A stretch of 64,000 nucleotides of DNA from Sediminibacterium sp. TEGAF015 (GTDB lineage Bacteria > Bacteroidota > Bacteroidia > Chitinophagales > Chitinophagaceae), in assembly GCF_025997995.1 (NCBI RefSeq), contig NZ_AP026683.1:248501-312500 (forward strand), read 5' to 3'. Each line of letters starts with the position of its first letter. Positions within the stretch are counted from its first letter, which is position 1. The notes beneath the pieces are model-generated. The model did no database searches and was not told where the DNA came from. It saw nothing but the letters and a program-made list of their open reading frames with translations. The translations under genes were made by a program, and so were the position numbers. Positions 53,101 through 60,809 of this stretch are shown here, one piece after another.

Positions 53101-53830
53101 TAACAACATGGTAAAAAAGCTGGAAATTAGCGCTGAAAGCCTTGCTAAAACAGAAAGGGAAGGCGCATGGCGAGAGATGGCAAGACAGGTGGCCCATGAA
53201 ATTAAAAATCCACTTACACCAATGAAACTGAGCATTCAGTACCTCCAAAACGCGGTGGAAAGGGGAGCGCCAAATGTCCAGGAATTGAGCCTTAAATTGG
53301 CTAAAACACTGATTGAACAAATTGATCAGTTGGCTAAAATTGCAGGTGATTTTTCGCAATTTGCCAATATTGGCAATGTAAAACTTGAAAAGTTTTCCAT
53401 CATCCCCATTATTGAATCATTTCAGCATCTCTATGAGGGGGATGCAGCTGTAACAATTGAAATGACTAATGAAGCCAAGGCAGTAGCGATAGAATCTGAT
53501 AAGGTTCAGATTAATCGGTTGTTCATGAATCTGATTCAAAATTCAATAGAGGCAGGAAAGGAAATATCAGGAAAAGCAACCATACAGATTCACCTAAAGA
53601 ATCAAGGAAACATAATAATCATTGAACTACAAGACTTTTCAGGCGGAATCCCGGCTTCCATGAAACCCAATATGTTCAGGCCTAATTTTACTACTAAATC
53701 TGCTGGAACGGGGTTAGGATTGGCAATTTGTAAAGGCATTGTTGAACAAGCCAATGGACAAATACAGTATCAGTCAACAGATGGTGTTGGAACCCTTTTT
53801 ACCATTCAATTTCCGGTTTCAGACATTTAG
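50084..53830 (+). CDS. Very large NtrY-like sensor histidine kinase
   Basis: A 1248-residue multi-pass histidine kinase. The ATG at 50084 gives MNWTIKHIQQAAFRN with helix 1 at about 20-40. A large N-terminal part follows with many helices between about 220 and 480, a second extracytoplasmic section (about 490-725), further helices near 730 and 780, and a HAMP at about 955-1010. The phosphoacceptor His1038 is in MARQVAHEIKNPLTPMKLSI, with N-box NLIQNSIEAGKE, an unusual G1 box DFSGGIP and G2 FTTKSAGTGLGLAICKGI. The multi-helix N-terminus far exceeds normal NtrY. It overlaps mazG by 17 bases. No response regulator is adjacent. Confidence 0.93.
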   Translation: MNWTIKHIQQAAFRNGYLIITAAWLYTISFIFSNYFSYNSSPDKVSENITARIHRLESRFEEISGDTALIAGLVFDTVNAEIPLALQKEQAGFFVYELKSGQPTKQVYWSTNKITVPDKELSSFAPVKFVNTSNGQFIFLKRKITLRGQSFWLVNMIPVKWAYFIQNKYFISDFAEFPGLDEQYVIVDVITDNPVYSKNGLYLFSLQLKEGKRFISYDNITICFRLLAVFLLFTFIHGITLELIRRVNFRTAVVFLLINVFFLRFVAFVFPFPFDYSKLPLFDPTIYASNWINSSLGALFINAVLFYWVLRFIKIHYINTIEDKPALSNISIIVRLFILTTSAFFIINIIQSLVRDAKISFDVTNFFSLTIYSTISIVILCFLALGYFYLSQLLAIKLILTDAGKLLPLLVIILSGFVNMLLMNNYSQVGFYFLLIVWIVVYYFILCIRKSDIRIQIIKSPFFIFWVMFFALSIASLVIYQKRIVEFEQRKRIAEKLAIQSDPSGESLLKIAASNFNNNFLSENFQRFHESEYTNKFIKDSLINQNFSGYLNKYDTRIYTFDSLFHPLFNEDSLNYSSIKTIVLNQAIATDIPNLFTYDNNANGFNYIYQVDVEKNNTTIGHLFVLMKSKRYKSEALYPELFNQSQDVIATINSDYAYAIYSKGKLINHFNNYNFPTALSVNHNPAFEFTYRKANNYTELWYNAGNERQVAVVKQNAWFIESITLFAYLFCSFLLIIFVFHIGSLLVDAKFNLKQLGSLLRLNIRSQIQATIIFVSVFSFLVIGIATISFFIYRYNSTNEERLTKSIQVMANEMNAKVISILATDDEPNNTGIKNELENVIAEISDLHNVDINYYSATGDLIISTQPYIYNKSLLSRKMDPVAFYEMQRNNRIRFIQSESIGGFGYTSIYTPLLSENGETYGYLNIPYLNSQLDLNQEISGFLATLINLNAFIFLLAGAIAFFITNRITSSLRLIGATMQKMSLEAKNQPIEWYRNDEIGALVNEYNNMVKKLEISAESLAKTEREGAWREMARQVAHEIKNPLTPMKLSIQYLQNAVERGAPNVQELSLKLAKTLIEQIDQLAKIAGDFSQFANIGNVKLEKFSIIPIIESFQHLYEGDAAVTIEMTNEAKAVAIESDKVQINRLFMNLIQNSIEAGKEISGKATIQIHLKNQGNIIIIELQDFSGGIPASMKPNMFRPNFTTKSAGTGLGLAICKGIVEQANGQIQYQSTDGVGTLFTIQFPVSDI

Positions 53831-55500
53831 CGTTTCTGTTTTTGTACCAACAAAAAAGTTTCCAGTTCTGAAAGCGTAAAACTACTTAGATTCTGTGCAG
53901 GCATTAATCCCGCTTTTTGAGCAACCAGTACGCCGTATTTGCAATCTTTAAATCCATCAATAGTATGTGCATCAGGATTGATGGAAATCATTACATTTTT
54001 CTGGAGGGCCTTTCTGATCCAGCGCCAATCCAGATCGAGCCTTCTGGGGTGTGCATTCAGTTCAATGACTACGCCATTTGCTGCGCAGGCATCAATTATT
54101 CTTTCGTGATCAATTGGATAACCAGCACGGCTCAATAATAACCTTCCGGTTGGGTGCCCTAAGATGCTGGTATATCTATTCTCAATAGCTTTGATTACTC
54201 GGGTATTCGCTTTTTCTTCGTTCATTTTAAGATTGGAATGTACAGAAGCAATAACCAAATCAAATTTTTCCAGCACTTCATCTGGATAATCTAAACTGCC
54301 ATCATTTAAAATATCGCTTTCTATGCTTTTGAATATTTTAAATGGGGCCAGTTGTTGATTGATTTTTTCAATTTCCTGGTGTTGCTGCATTACTCTTTCT
54401 ATGCTTAAACCATTAGCGTAAAATGCTGATTTAGAGTGATCGGAAATTACCAGGTATTCTAATCCCTCTTTTATGGCAGCTTCGGCCATTTGCAGAATAG
54501 TATTTCCACCGTCACTCCAGGTGCTATGAGAATGTATAATACCTTTTATTTCCTTTTCTGTAATGGCTGGAGAGAGTTTGTGTTGAGTAGCCAACTCCAA
54601 TGATTCAGCATCTTCCCGCATGTAAGCTGGTATAAATTGACAACCCGCTTTTTCAAATATTTTTTCTTCTGAATCGTAAATTTCAGTCTCGTTCCATCCG
54701 AATTTTTTTGTCCATACATTCAAAAACAATTCACTACAACTAGACTTAAATAGGATGGAGGGTATTTTTTCTTCATCAGCAAGCCAGAATTGAACACGTA
54801 TATTTTTTTCATTCCGGTAACTTATTTTATCCTCTTGCTGGTTGTCAATTGTAAATCCAATTTGATTCATAAAAGCAGAAAGTGCTTCTGCTTTTGCATT
54901 GGTGACCCATTCAATACTATCTATAATTTCTAGTTGTCTTCTGAATTCACCTGTAGAGATGAATCGATAGGGAAAGGTCTGGGAAAATAATTTCTCTAAC
55001 TCCATTTGAACTTCCTCAACCTGCTGGTATAAATACCGGCCCATCGATCCCATGTAAAACTCAATTGATTCCTTTATATTGAGCTGGGTTTTTTCTCCAA
55101 ATCCCTTGTAAAGAGTTAGCCTGTTTTCATTACAAGCATACAATAATTCACCTAGTGTTTCAATTTCCAACTCTTTCCAAATGGTAGCAATTTTTTTAGG
55201 CCCGATCCCTTTTATATTTAGCATTTCAAGTATGCCAGGAGGTGTTTTCAGGATCATGTCATTTAAAGTAGCAAACTGACCTGTATCTAGTATTTCCAAT
55301 ATTCTTTTGCCTGCACTTTCTCCAATTCCCTTGATAGAAAAAATGGCATTTCTCTCCATTTCTCCCAAAGGGGTGAGTAATTTATCTATACTAAATGCAG
55401 CAGCAGCATAGGACTTGGCTTTAAATGCATTCTCTCCATGTATGTCCATTAGTTTTGCTAATAGGCTAAACTGTGCCGCTATTTCATCATTTGTTATCAT
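53827..55500 (-). CDS. PolX-like protein with degenerate polymerase and intact PHP domain
   Basis: A 557-residue PolX-family protein: N-terminal helix-hairpin-helix segments (KGIGESAGKRI, IKGIGPKKIA, KGFGEKTQ), a polymerase X core, and a C-terminal PHP nuclease. The polymerase motifs look degraded: the expected GS-RRG-DxD is TGEFRRQLEIIDSIEW, with the second Asp replaced (D194-S-I196), and the third catalytic Asp position appears to be Gln237. The PHP motifs look complete: HSHSTWSDG (H323, H325), ISDHS, ESDIL, SVHS, GHPTGRLL, NAHPRRLDLDW and NPDAH. It probably acts as a nuclease in repair. The stop overlaps the kinase stop in TTAG. Confidence 0.9.
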   Translation of the reverse strand: MITNDEIAAQFSLLAKLMDIHGENAFKAKSYAAAAFSIDKLLTPLGEMERNAIFSIKGIGESAGKRILEILDTGQFATLNDMILKTPPGILEMLNIKGIGPKKIATIWKELEIETLGELLYACNENRLTLYKGFGEKTQLNIKESIEFYMGSMGRYLYQQVEEVQMELEKLFSQTFPYRFISTGEFRRQLEIIDSIEWVTNAKAEALSAFMNQIGFTIDNQQEDKISYRNEKNIRVQFWLADEEKIPSILFKSSCSELFLNVWTKKFGWNETEIYDSEEKIFEKAGCQFIPAYMREDAESLELATQHKLSPAITEKEIKGIIHSHSTWSDGGNTILQMAEAAIKEGLEYLVISDHSKSAFYANGLSIERVMQQHQEIEKINQQLAPFKIFKSIESDILNDGSLDYPDEVLEKFDLVIASVHSNLKMNEEKANTRVIKAIENRYTSILGHPTGRLLLSRAGYPIDHERIIDACAANGVVIELNAHPRRLDLDWRWIRKALQKNVMISINPDAHTIDGFKDCKYGVLVAQKAGLMPAQNLSSFTLSELETFLLVQKQKR

Positions 55501-55533
55501 GCTTGGAAATTAGGAACAAGTAAGGGTTTATAC

Positions 55534-55562
55534 AAAAAAACCCGTTCCAAAATTGGAACGGG
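55534..55562 (-). terminator. Strong terminator after the L21/L27/repeat-protein genes
   Basis: On the minus strand CCCGTTCCA pairs with TGGAACGGG (9 base pairs, loop ATTT) and is followed by TTTTTTTG. It lies between the stop at 55600 and the PolX-like start at 55500. Confidence 0.88.
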
Positions 55563-55599
55563 CCTTAAATCTATTTCTGCTTGAGAAATAAGAAGAAAA

Positions 55600-55824
55600 T
55601 TACTTCTTCTTAGCAGCTTTCTTAGGAGCAGCTTTCTTAGCAGCTTTTTTAGGAGCAGCTTTCTTAGCGGCTTTCTTAGGAGCAGCTTTCTTTGCAGCAG
55701 CTTTTTTAGGAGCAGCTTTTTTAGCAGCAGCTTTTTTAGGAGCGGCTTTCTTAGCAGCAGCTTTTTTAGGAGCAGCTTTCTTTGCAGCGGCTTTTTTAGG
55801 AGCGGCTTTTTTTGCAGTTGCCAT
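55600..55824 (-). CDS. KKAAPKKAA-repeat basic protein (histone H1-like)
   Basis: A 74-residue protein composed only of Lys, Ala, Pro, plus one Thr and the start Met. It reads MATA, four copies of KKAAPKKAAA, three of KKAAPKKAA, and KKK. Such Lys/Ala/Pro repeats occur in histone H1-like and AlgP-like DNA-binding proteins, so it probably coats nucleic acid by charge; the exact role is unknown. It ends the minus-strand row L21-L27-repeat protein and is followed by a strong terminator. A 74-base A/T-rich gap precedes it, so it may have its own promoter. Confidence 0.8.
   Translation of the reverse strand: MATAKKAAPKKAAAKKAAPKKAAAKKAAPKKAAAKKAAPKKAAAKKAAPKKAAKKAAPKKAAKKAAPKKAAKKK
55612..55812 (-). 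repeat. Tandem 30- and 27-base coding repeats
   Basis: Four 30-base units (55693-55812) and three 27-base units (55612-55692) encode KKAAPKKAAA and KKAAPKKAA. The units vary at third codon positions (for example GCA or GCT for Ala, CTT or CTA patterns on the plus strand), so the array is old enough to have diverged, but it is likely prone to copy-number change. Confidence 0.85.
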
Positions 55825-55898
55825 GTTTTTTAGATTTAATGGTTAGTAAATAATACATTAAAAATAAAAATTGTATTTGGAACTACAAAAAAAATTTT

Positions 55899-56165
55899 TT
55901 ATGCGGTTGCTTCCGCTGGTAAAACAGATACAGTTGTCTTGTCTGCTTTCCCTTTTTTGAATTCTACAATCCCATCAGTTAAAGCAAATAAAGTGAAGTC
56001 TGTTCCAACTCCTACATTCTTTCCAGGATGGTATTGTGTTCCTCTTTGACGAATAATAATGTTACCAGATAGTGCAGGCTGACCACCGTAGATTTTTACA
56101 CCTAGGCGCTTGCTCTGTGAATCACGACCGTTTTTAACACTACCTTCCCCTTTTTTGTGTGCCAT
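55899..56165 (-). CDS. rpmA: 50S ribosomal protein L27
   Basis: An 88-residue ribosomal protein. The N-terminus [29 protein letters not shown] is the family signature, followed by [37 protein letters not shown]. Its N-terminal tail reaches the peptidyl transferase centre. There is no N-terminal extension of the kind cleaved by Firmicute Prp protease. It follows the L21 gene by 47 bases, the usual rplU-rpmA arrangement. Confidence 0.98.
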   Translation of the reverse strand: MAHKKGEGSVKNGRDSQSKRLGVKIYGGQPALSGNIIIRQRGTQYHPGKNVGVGTDFTLFALTDGIVEFKKGKADKTTVSVLPAEATA

Positions 56166-56212
56166 AATTGTATGTTTTATAATACCGGATTCGACCGATA
56201 AAATGTTAATTA

Positions 56213-56518
56213 CTAAGCGATGCTTTCAATTTTGATTCTGGTGTAGTGCGTTCTGTGTCCGTGCTTTTTACGAAATCCTTTTCTTCTTTTCATTTTAAAA
56301 GCAATGACTTTGTCACCTTGAACCAGGTCACTAACGATTTCAGCTTTCACGGTAGCTTTTACAGCTTCACCTACTGAAATGTTACCACCATTGTCAACGA
56401 ACAGTACGTCGTTAAACTCTACTTTGTCACCGGATTTACCCTGCAGGTGGGGAACGTACAAGCTTTGACCTTCTTGCACTTTAAACTGTTGACCTGCGAT
56501 TTTTACTATTGCTAACAT
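56213..56518 (-). CDS. rplU: 50S ribosomal protein L21
   Basis: A 101-residue ribosomal protein that binds 23S rRNA. It begins [25 protein letters not shown] and contains [45 protein letters not shown], with the conserved [13 protein letters not shown] motif. It is the first gene of the L21-L27 operon. A TACCTTTG promoter element lies upstream, and the short leader between the element and the ATG can form a small hairpin (GTCC with GGAC around TAATTTT). Confidence 0.98.
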   Translation of the reverse strand: MLAIVKIAGQQFKVQEGQSLYVPHLQGKSGDKVEFNDVLFVDNGGNISVGEAVKATVKAEIVSDLVQGDKVIAFKMKRRKGFRKKHGHRTHYTRIKIESIA

Positions 56519-56539
56519 AGCTGTCCAAAATTAGGACGG

Positions 56540-56547
56540 CAAAGGTA
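56540..56547 (-). promoter_or_regulatory. -7 element TACCTTTG for rplU-rpmA
   Basis: An exact TAnnTTTG match on the minus strand, 21 bases before the L21 ATG at 56518. Confidence 0.65.
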
Positions 56548-56635
56548 AGGTTTCCGCCCGATATAACACAAAGAATTTAGAAATAAATTATTGCAAAATT
56601 AAGCCCTCTGAACGTGAAACGGACTTGGATAAGCC

Positions 56636-56643
56636 TATTTTTG
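56636..56643 (+). promoter_or_regulatory. -7 element TATTTTTG for the GH3 gene
   Basis: An exact TAnnTTTG match, 24 bases before the ATG at 56668. Confidence 0.5.
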
Positions 56644-56667
56644 TTGCTTTGGGATCAATTTTAGCCT

Positions 56668-58164
56668 ATGAACTATAAGTCGCTGTTGGCAAAGCCCTTT
56701 GCCAATGTAATACATAATAGTATCCGCAAGGGGATGATGCATGCGGTTCAGCATCAGGAACTTATTTTTAAAAATCTGGTTAAACTGGGGGCTAAAACCC
56801 AGTTCGGGACGGACCACCAGCTTGCTGCTGGTATGGAATACAATGCTTTTTCTCAGGCTGTACCCATTAGGGACTATGAATTGCTCAAACCCTACATTGA
56901 ACTAATTAAAGCAGGTAAACCGAATATACTCTGGAAAGGGAAGCCAATATACTTTGCCAAAACTAGCGGAACCACTAGCGGAGTTAAATATATTCCCATT
57001 ACCAAGGATTCCATTCCCAATCATATTCAAACTGCCAGAAATGCTTTGTTTTGTTATATGGCCGAAACTGGCAATACAGCGTTTGCCAACGGGAAAATGA
57101 TATTTTTAAGCGGATCTCCCGTATTGGAAAGAACAGGGGATATTCCAACTGGTAGACTTAGCGGGATTGTAAACCACCATATACCTGCCTACCTGCGTTC
57201 CAATCAATTGCCCAGTTTCGAGACCAATTGTATAGAGGACTGGGAAACCAAACTGGACAAAATTGTGCAGGAAACCCTGAATAAGGATATGACATTGATT
57301 AGTGGCATCCCGCCATGGATGCAGATGTATTTTGACCGGTTAATAGAGCGGACTGGCAAAAAAATTGCTGAAATCTTTCCTAATTTCAGTGTAATGGTGC
57401 AGGGAGGTGTTAATTTTCAGCCTTACCGCGCCAGATTAATGGAAAGTATAGGGAAGCAGGTAGACGCGATTGAGTTGTTCCCGGCAAGTGAAGGTTTTTT
57501 TGCTTTTCAGGATACCATGGACCAGGAAGGGATGTTACTGAATACCAATAGTGGCATATTCTTTGAATTTATTCCGGCCGCAGAAATTTTTTATGAATCG
57601 CCCACCCGCCTCAGTTTGAAAGACGTAAAACTGGGTGAGAATTACGCCTTAATTATCAACAGCAATGCAGGGTTATGGGGCTATAATATAGGGGACACTG
57701 TAAAGTTCGTCAGTTTAAATCCATACAGAATACTAGTTACAGGAAGAATAAAACACTTTATATCGGCTTTTGGAGAACATGTGATTGGAGAAGAAGTGGA
57801 AGCTGCTTTACATATGGCACTGGAAAAGCATCCTGCAAAAATTACCGAGTTCACCGTAGCGCCAATGATTCAGCAAGGGGAAGGAAAAAGTTTTCATGAG
57901 TGGTATATTGAATTTGAAACTCCACCCTCCAATATGAATGCATTTGCTGTCACTTTAAATGAGGCACTAAGCAATAAAAATGTGTATTACCAGGATTTGA
58001 TGCGGGGAAATATTTTGTTACCCTTGCAAATAAGACAGGTACAAAAAAATGGGTTTATTCAATATATGAAACTAGAGGGCAAATTGGGTGGTCAGAATAA
58101 AGTTCCAAGATTAAGTAATGACCGGAAAATTGCAGATGGGTTGCAGCAATTTCTGATTGCATAA
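56668..58164 (+). CDS. GH3-family acyl-adenylate/amide synthetase
   Basis: A 498-residue protein of the GH3 fold, related to plant auxin-conjugating acyl-acid-amido synthetases. The phosphate-binding loop is YFAKTSGTTSGVKYIPIT; other marks are FLSGSPVLERTGDIPTGRLSGI, GVNFQPYRARL, LFPASEGFFAFQD, YALIINSNAGLWGYNIGDTVKFVSLNPYRILVTGRIKHFISAFGEHVIGEEV. These motifs indicate an ATP-dependent adenylate-forming enzyme. The bacterial substrate is unknown; conjugation of a carboxylic acid to an amino acid is only the family model. It has its own promoter element, is divergent from rplU and precedes dxr by 63 bases. Confidence 0.9.
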   Translation: MNYKSLLAKPFANVIHNSIRKGMMHAVQHQELIFKNLVKLGAKTQFGTDHQLAAGMEYNAFSQAVPIRDYELLKPYIELIKAGKPNILWKGKPIYFAKTSGTTSGVKYIPITKDSIPNHIQTARNALFCYMAETGNTAFANGKMIFLSGSPVLERTGDIPTGRLSGIVNHHIPAYLRSNQLPSFETNCIEDWETKLDKIVQETLNKDMTLISGIPPWMQMYFDRLIERTGKKIAEIFPNFSVMVQGGVNFQPYRARLMESIGKQVDAIELFPASEGFFAFQDTMDQEGMLLNTNSGIFFEFIPAAEIFYESPTRLSLKDVKLGENYALIINSNAGLWGYNIGDTVKFVSLNPYRILVTGRIKHFISAFGEHVIGEEVEAALHMALEKHPAKITEFTVAPMIQQGEGKSFHEWYIEFETPPSNMNAFAVTLNEALSNKNVYYQDLMRGNILLPLQIRQVQKNGFIQYMKLEGKLGGQNKVPRLSNDRKIADGLQQFLIA

Positions 58165-58227
58165 CCTGAGAGCGGTAAATTTTGCTTTATATTGTGTAAC
58201 TATGCCCATTCTTAAAGTTCAACTATC

Positions 58228-59385
58228 ATGAGTCAAAAACGTATTGCCATATTTGGTTCTACTGGATCAATTGGAACACAGGCGTTGGATGTAATAAAAG
58301 CGAATCCTGATTTGTTCAGTGCAGAAATTCTGACTGCTCAGAGTAATGATGAGCTCTTGATTAAACAGGCACTTTTGTTTAATCCCAATATTGTTGTTAT
58401 TGGGGATGAGAAAAAATACCAAAATGTAAAAGCGGCATTGGCAAAAACGGATATAAAAGTTTTTGCAGGTGAAGATGCATTGGCTGAAGCTGCCTCTGTA
58501 GATTGTTACGATATGATGCTTGCAGCTATAGTTGGATATGCAGGTCTTAAGCCAACTTTAAATGCCATTGAGCTGGGCAAGCCTATTGCATTGGCCAATA
58601 AGGAAACATTGGTAGTGGCAGGCGACCTGGTAATGCAAAAAGCTGCAGAGAAAAGAGTAGCAGTGATTCCGGTGGATAGTGAGCATTCCGCCATATTCCA
58701 GTGTTTGGTAGGTGAGGGAAGAAATAAAATAGAAAAAATTATTTTGACAGCAAGTGGTGGACCTTTCCTTGGTAAGAAACCCAATTTTCTCGTAAATGTA
58801 AAAAGAGACCACGCCCTGCAACATCCCAACTGGAGTATGGGAGCTAAAATTACCATAGACTCTGCAACCCTTATGAATAAGGGTTTGGAAATGATTGAGG
58901 CAAAATGGTTGTTTAACCTGGAAGCGCATCAGATTCAGGTAGTGATTCATCCGCAAAGTATTATTCATAGCATGGTTCAGTTTGAAGACGGAAGCATTAA
59001 ATCACAAATGGGTTTACCCGATATGAAATTGCCTATTCAATATGCTTTGGCTTTTCCTCAGCGTATTCCAAATCAATTTCCACGGTACGATTTTAAAAAG
59101 CCTTCTACGCTAACTTTTGAAGAGCCAGATATGAAAACCTTCCGGAACCTTGCACTGGCTACTGATGCCCTGTACAAAGGAGGGAACACGGCGTGTGTAA
59201 TGAATGCAGCCAATGAGATGGCCGTATTTGCTTTTTTAAGAAACCGGATTGGGTTTTTGGATATTACTGAAGTAGTTGAGCAAACGATGAATAAGATACC
59301 ATTCATTGAAAAGCCAACTTTAACGGACTATTTTGACAGCGATGCAGAGGCGCGTAACTTTGCCGCTTCCTTATTGCATATGTAA
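58228..59385 (+). CDS. dxr: 1-deoxy-D-xylulose 5-phosphate reductoisomerase
   Basis: Dxr converts DXP to MEP, the committed step of the MEP pathway. The NADPH-binding opening is RIAIFGSTGSIGTQALDVI, followed by ALANKETLVVAGDLVMQ, the metal and substrate site PVDSEHSAIFQCL, LTASGGPF, HPNWSMGAKITIDSATLMNKGLEMIEAKWLF and HPQSIIHSMVQFEDGSIKSQMGLPDMKLPIQYAL. Length 385 is normal. rseP follows 33 bases later and is probably co-transcribed, a common dxr-rseP arrangement. Confidence 0.97.
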   Translation: MSQKRIAIFGSTGSIGTQALDVIKANPDLFSAEILTAQSNDELLIKQALLFNPNIVVIGDEKKYQNVKAALAKTDIKVFAGEDALAEAASVDCYDMMLAAIVGYAGLKPTLNAIELGKPIALANKETLVVAGDLVMQKAAEKRVAVIPVDSEHSAIFQCLVGEGRNKIEKIILTASGGPFLGKKPNFLVNVKRDHALQHPNWSMGAKITIDSATLMNKGLEMIEAKWLFNLEAHQIQVVIHPQSIIHSMVQFEDGSIKSQMGLPDMKLPIQYALAFPQRIPNQFPRYDFKKPSTLTFEEPDMKTFRNLALATDALYKGGNTACVMNAANEMAVFAFLRNRIGFLDITEVVEQTMNKIPFIEKPTLTDYFDSDAEARNFAASLLHM

Positions 59386-59418
59386 TTAAATGAATTAAAT
59401 TAATAAAGAGGGGATTGT

Positions 59419-60768
59419 ATGAGTTTATTAGCTATTGACTGGGGTAGTGTAGGAGTAAAAGCCGGACAGTTTATTTTATCTTTTTCAATACTTGTGGTAT
59501 TGCACGAACTGGGGCATTTTTTGCCCGCCAAATGGTTTGGCTGCCGCGTTGAAAAGTTTTATCTATTTTTTGATCCATGGTTCAGTTTATTCAAAAAGAA
59601 GAAAGGTGAAACTGAATATGGTTTGGGCTGGATACCTTTTGGAGGGTATGTGAAAATTGCAGGAATGATTGACGAAAGCATGGATAAGGAGCAGTTGAAA
59701 AAACCTGCTGAATCCTGGGAGTTCAGATCAAAACCAGCCTGGCAGCGCCTGATTATTATGATCGGCGGGGTTTTAGTTAATGTGATTCTGGCTATTGTTA
59801 TTTTCATTGGCATTACCTGGTATTGGGGAGATGAACAATTACCTACCAGGAATCTTTCTTACGGAGTTCATGTAGACTCATTGGGCAAAAGTCTTGGATT
59901 GCAGGACGGAGACAATGTGATTGCCATGGATGGTAATCCCATTGAAAATTTCGGCACTATTGAATCAGAATTGGTTCTTACAGAAGCAAAGTCTTTAACA
60001 GTTTTGCGCAATGGAGAAAAACTGGAGATAAAAGTTCCTGAGCAGTTCATGCAAAAAATAATCAAGGAGAAAAAGTTCAGTGGGATGTTGATTCCGCAGT
60101 ATCCTGTAATTGTAGACTCCGTTAGCAACACGGCTGTATTTAATGCAGGTGAATTGAAAAAGGGTGATACCTTGATTGCGATTAATAATATGGCATTCAG
60201 GTACTATCATGAGTTTGATGCACTAAAGAAAAAAGCGACCAATCAGGTTGCTGTATTAACTGCAATTCGCGGAAAAGATACAGTTCAGATTAAAGCATTG
60301 GTTAATGAAAAAGGGGCTATCGGGTTTTTTCAGAAAAGTCCTTTAACCATTTTAGGTACCGAACATATTCAATACGATTTGTGGGCATCCATTCCCATCG
60401 GATTTAACCGTTGTTGGGAAACCCTTGATCGTTATGTAACGGGTCTTAAGCAGTTGTTTACAGGTAAAGTAAATGCCAGTGATTCTTTGGGCAGTGTTAT
60501 CAGTATTGGCAACACATTTCCGGGCGTTTGGGACTGGGAGCGATTTTGGACATTAACAGGGATTTTCTCTATTGTGCTGGCTTTCATGAATATTCTGCCA
60601 ATTCCGGCATTAGATGGGGGACATGCATTGTTTACCCTTTACGAAATGATTTCCGGCAGAAAACCAGGCGATAAGTTCATGGAATATGCCCAAATGGCAG
60701 GAATGATCCTGTTAATGGGATTAATGGCATACGCTTTGGGGTTAGACTTCTGGCGTTTATTCAAGTAA
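59419..60768 (+). CDS. rseP: RIP metalloprotease RseP (site-2 protease)
   Basis: A 449-residue intramembrane zinc protease of the M50 family. The active site HELGH is at residues 29-33 in helix 1 (VVLHELGHFLPAKWFGCRVEKFYLFFDPW), and the second motif LPIPALDGGH places the metal-ligand Asp near residue 399 in the C-terminal helices. FGGYVKIAGM is a typical membrane-associated loop. Two PDZ-like regions lie in between (about 145-290). It cleaves membrane-bound anti-sigma factors or signal-peptide remnants in other bacteria; the substrate here is unknown. It follows dxr, and tmRNA with its own promoter follows. Confidence 0.96.
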   Translation: MSLLAIDWGSVGVKAGQFILSFSILVVLHELGHFLPAKWFGCRVEKFYLFFDPWFSLFKKKKGETEYGLGWIPFGGYVKIAGMIDESMDKEQLKKPAESWEFRSKPAWQRLIIMIGGVLVNVILAIVIFIGITWYWGDEQLPTRNLSYGVHVDSLGKSLGLQDGDNVIAMDGNPIENFGTIESELVLTEAKSLTVLRNGEKLEIKVPEQFMQKIIKEKKFSGMLIPQYPVIVDSVSNTAVFNAGELKKGDTLIAINNMAFRYYHEFDALKKKATNQVAVLTAIRGKDTVQIKALVNEKGAIGFFQKSPLTILGTEHIQYDLWASIPIGFNRCWETLDRYVTGLKQLFTGKVNASDSLGSVISIGNTFPGVWDWERFWTLTGIFSIVLAFMNILPIPALDGGHALFTLYEMISGRKPGDKFMEYAQMAGMILLMGLMAYALGLDFWRLFK

Positions 60769-60785
60769 TCATTCGAATTTGCGCT

Positions 60786-60793
60786 TACCTTTG
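60786..60793 (+). promoter_or_regulatory. -7 element TACCTTTG for tmRNA
   Basis: An exact TAnnTTTG match, 17 bases before the first base of the mature tmRNA, as expected for a short 5' precursor. Confidence 0.65.
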
Positions 60794-60809
60794 TGTACTT
60801 AACTTTTAC

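Noticed and set aside
55612..55812. A CRISPR-like or satellite array, because of regular repeats of 27-30 bases.
   Set aside because: The repeats are contiguous without spacers and encode in-frame KKAAPKKAA units starting from a good ATG.
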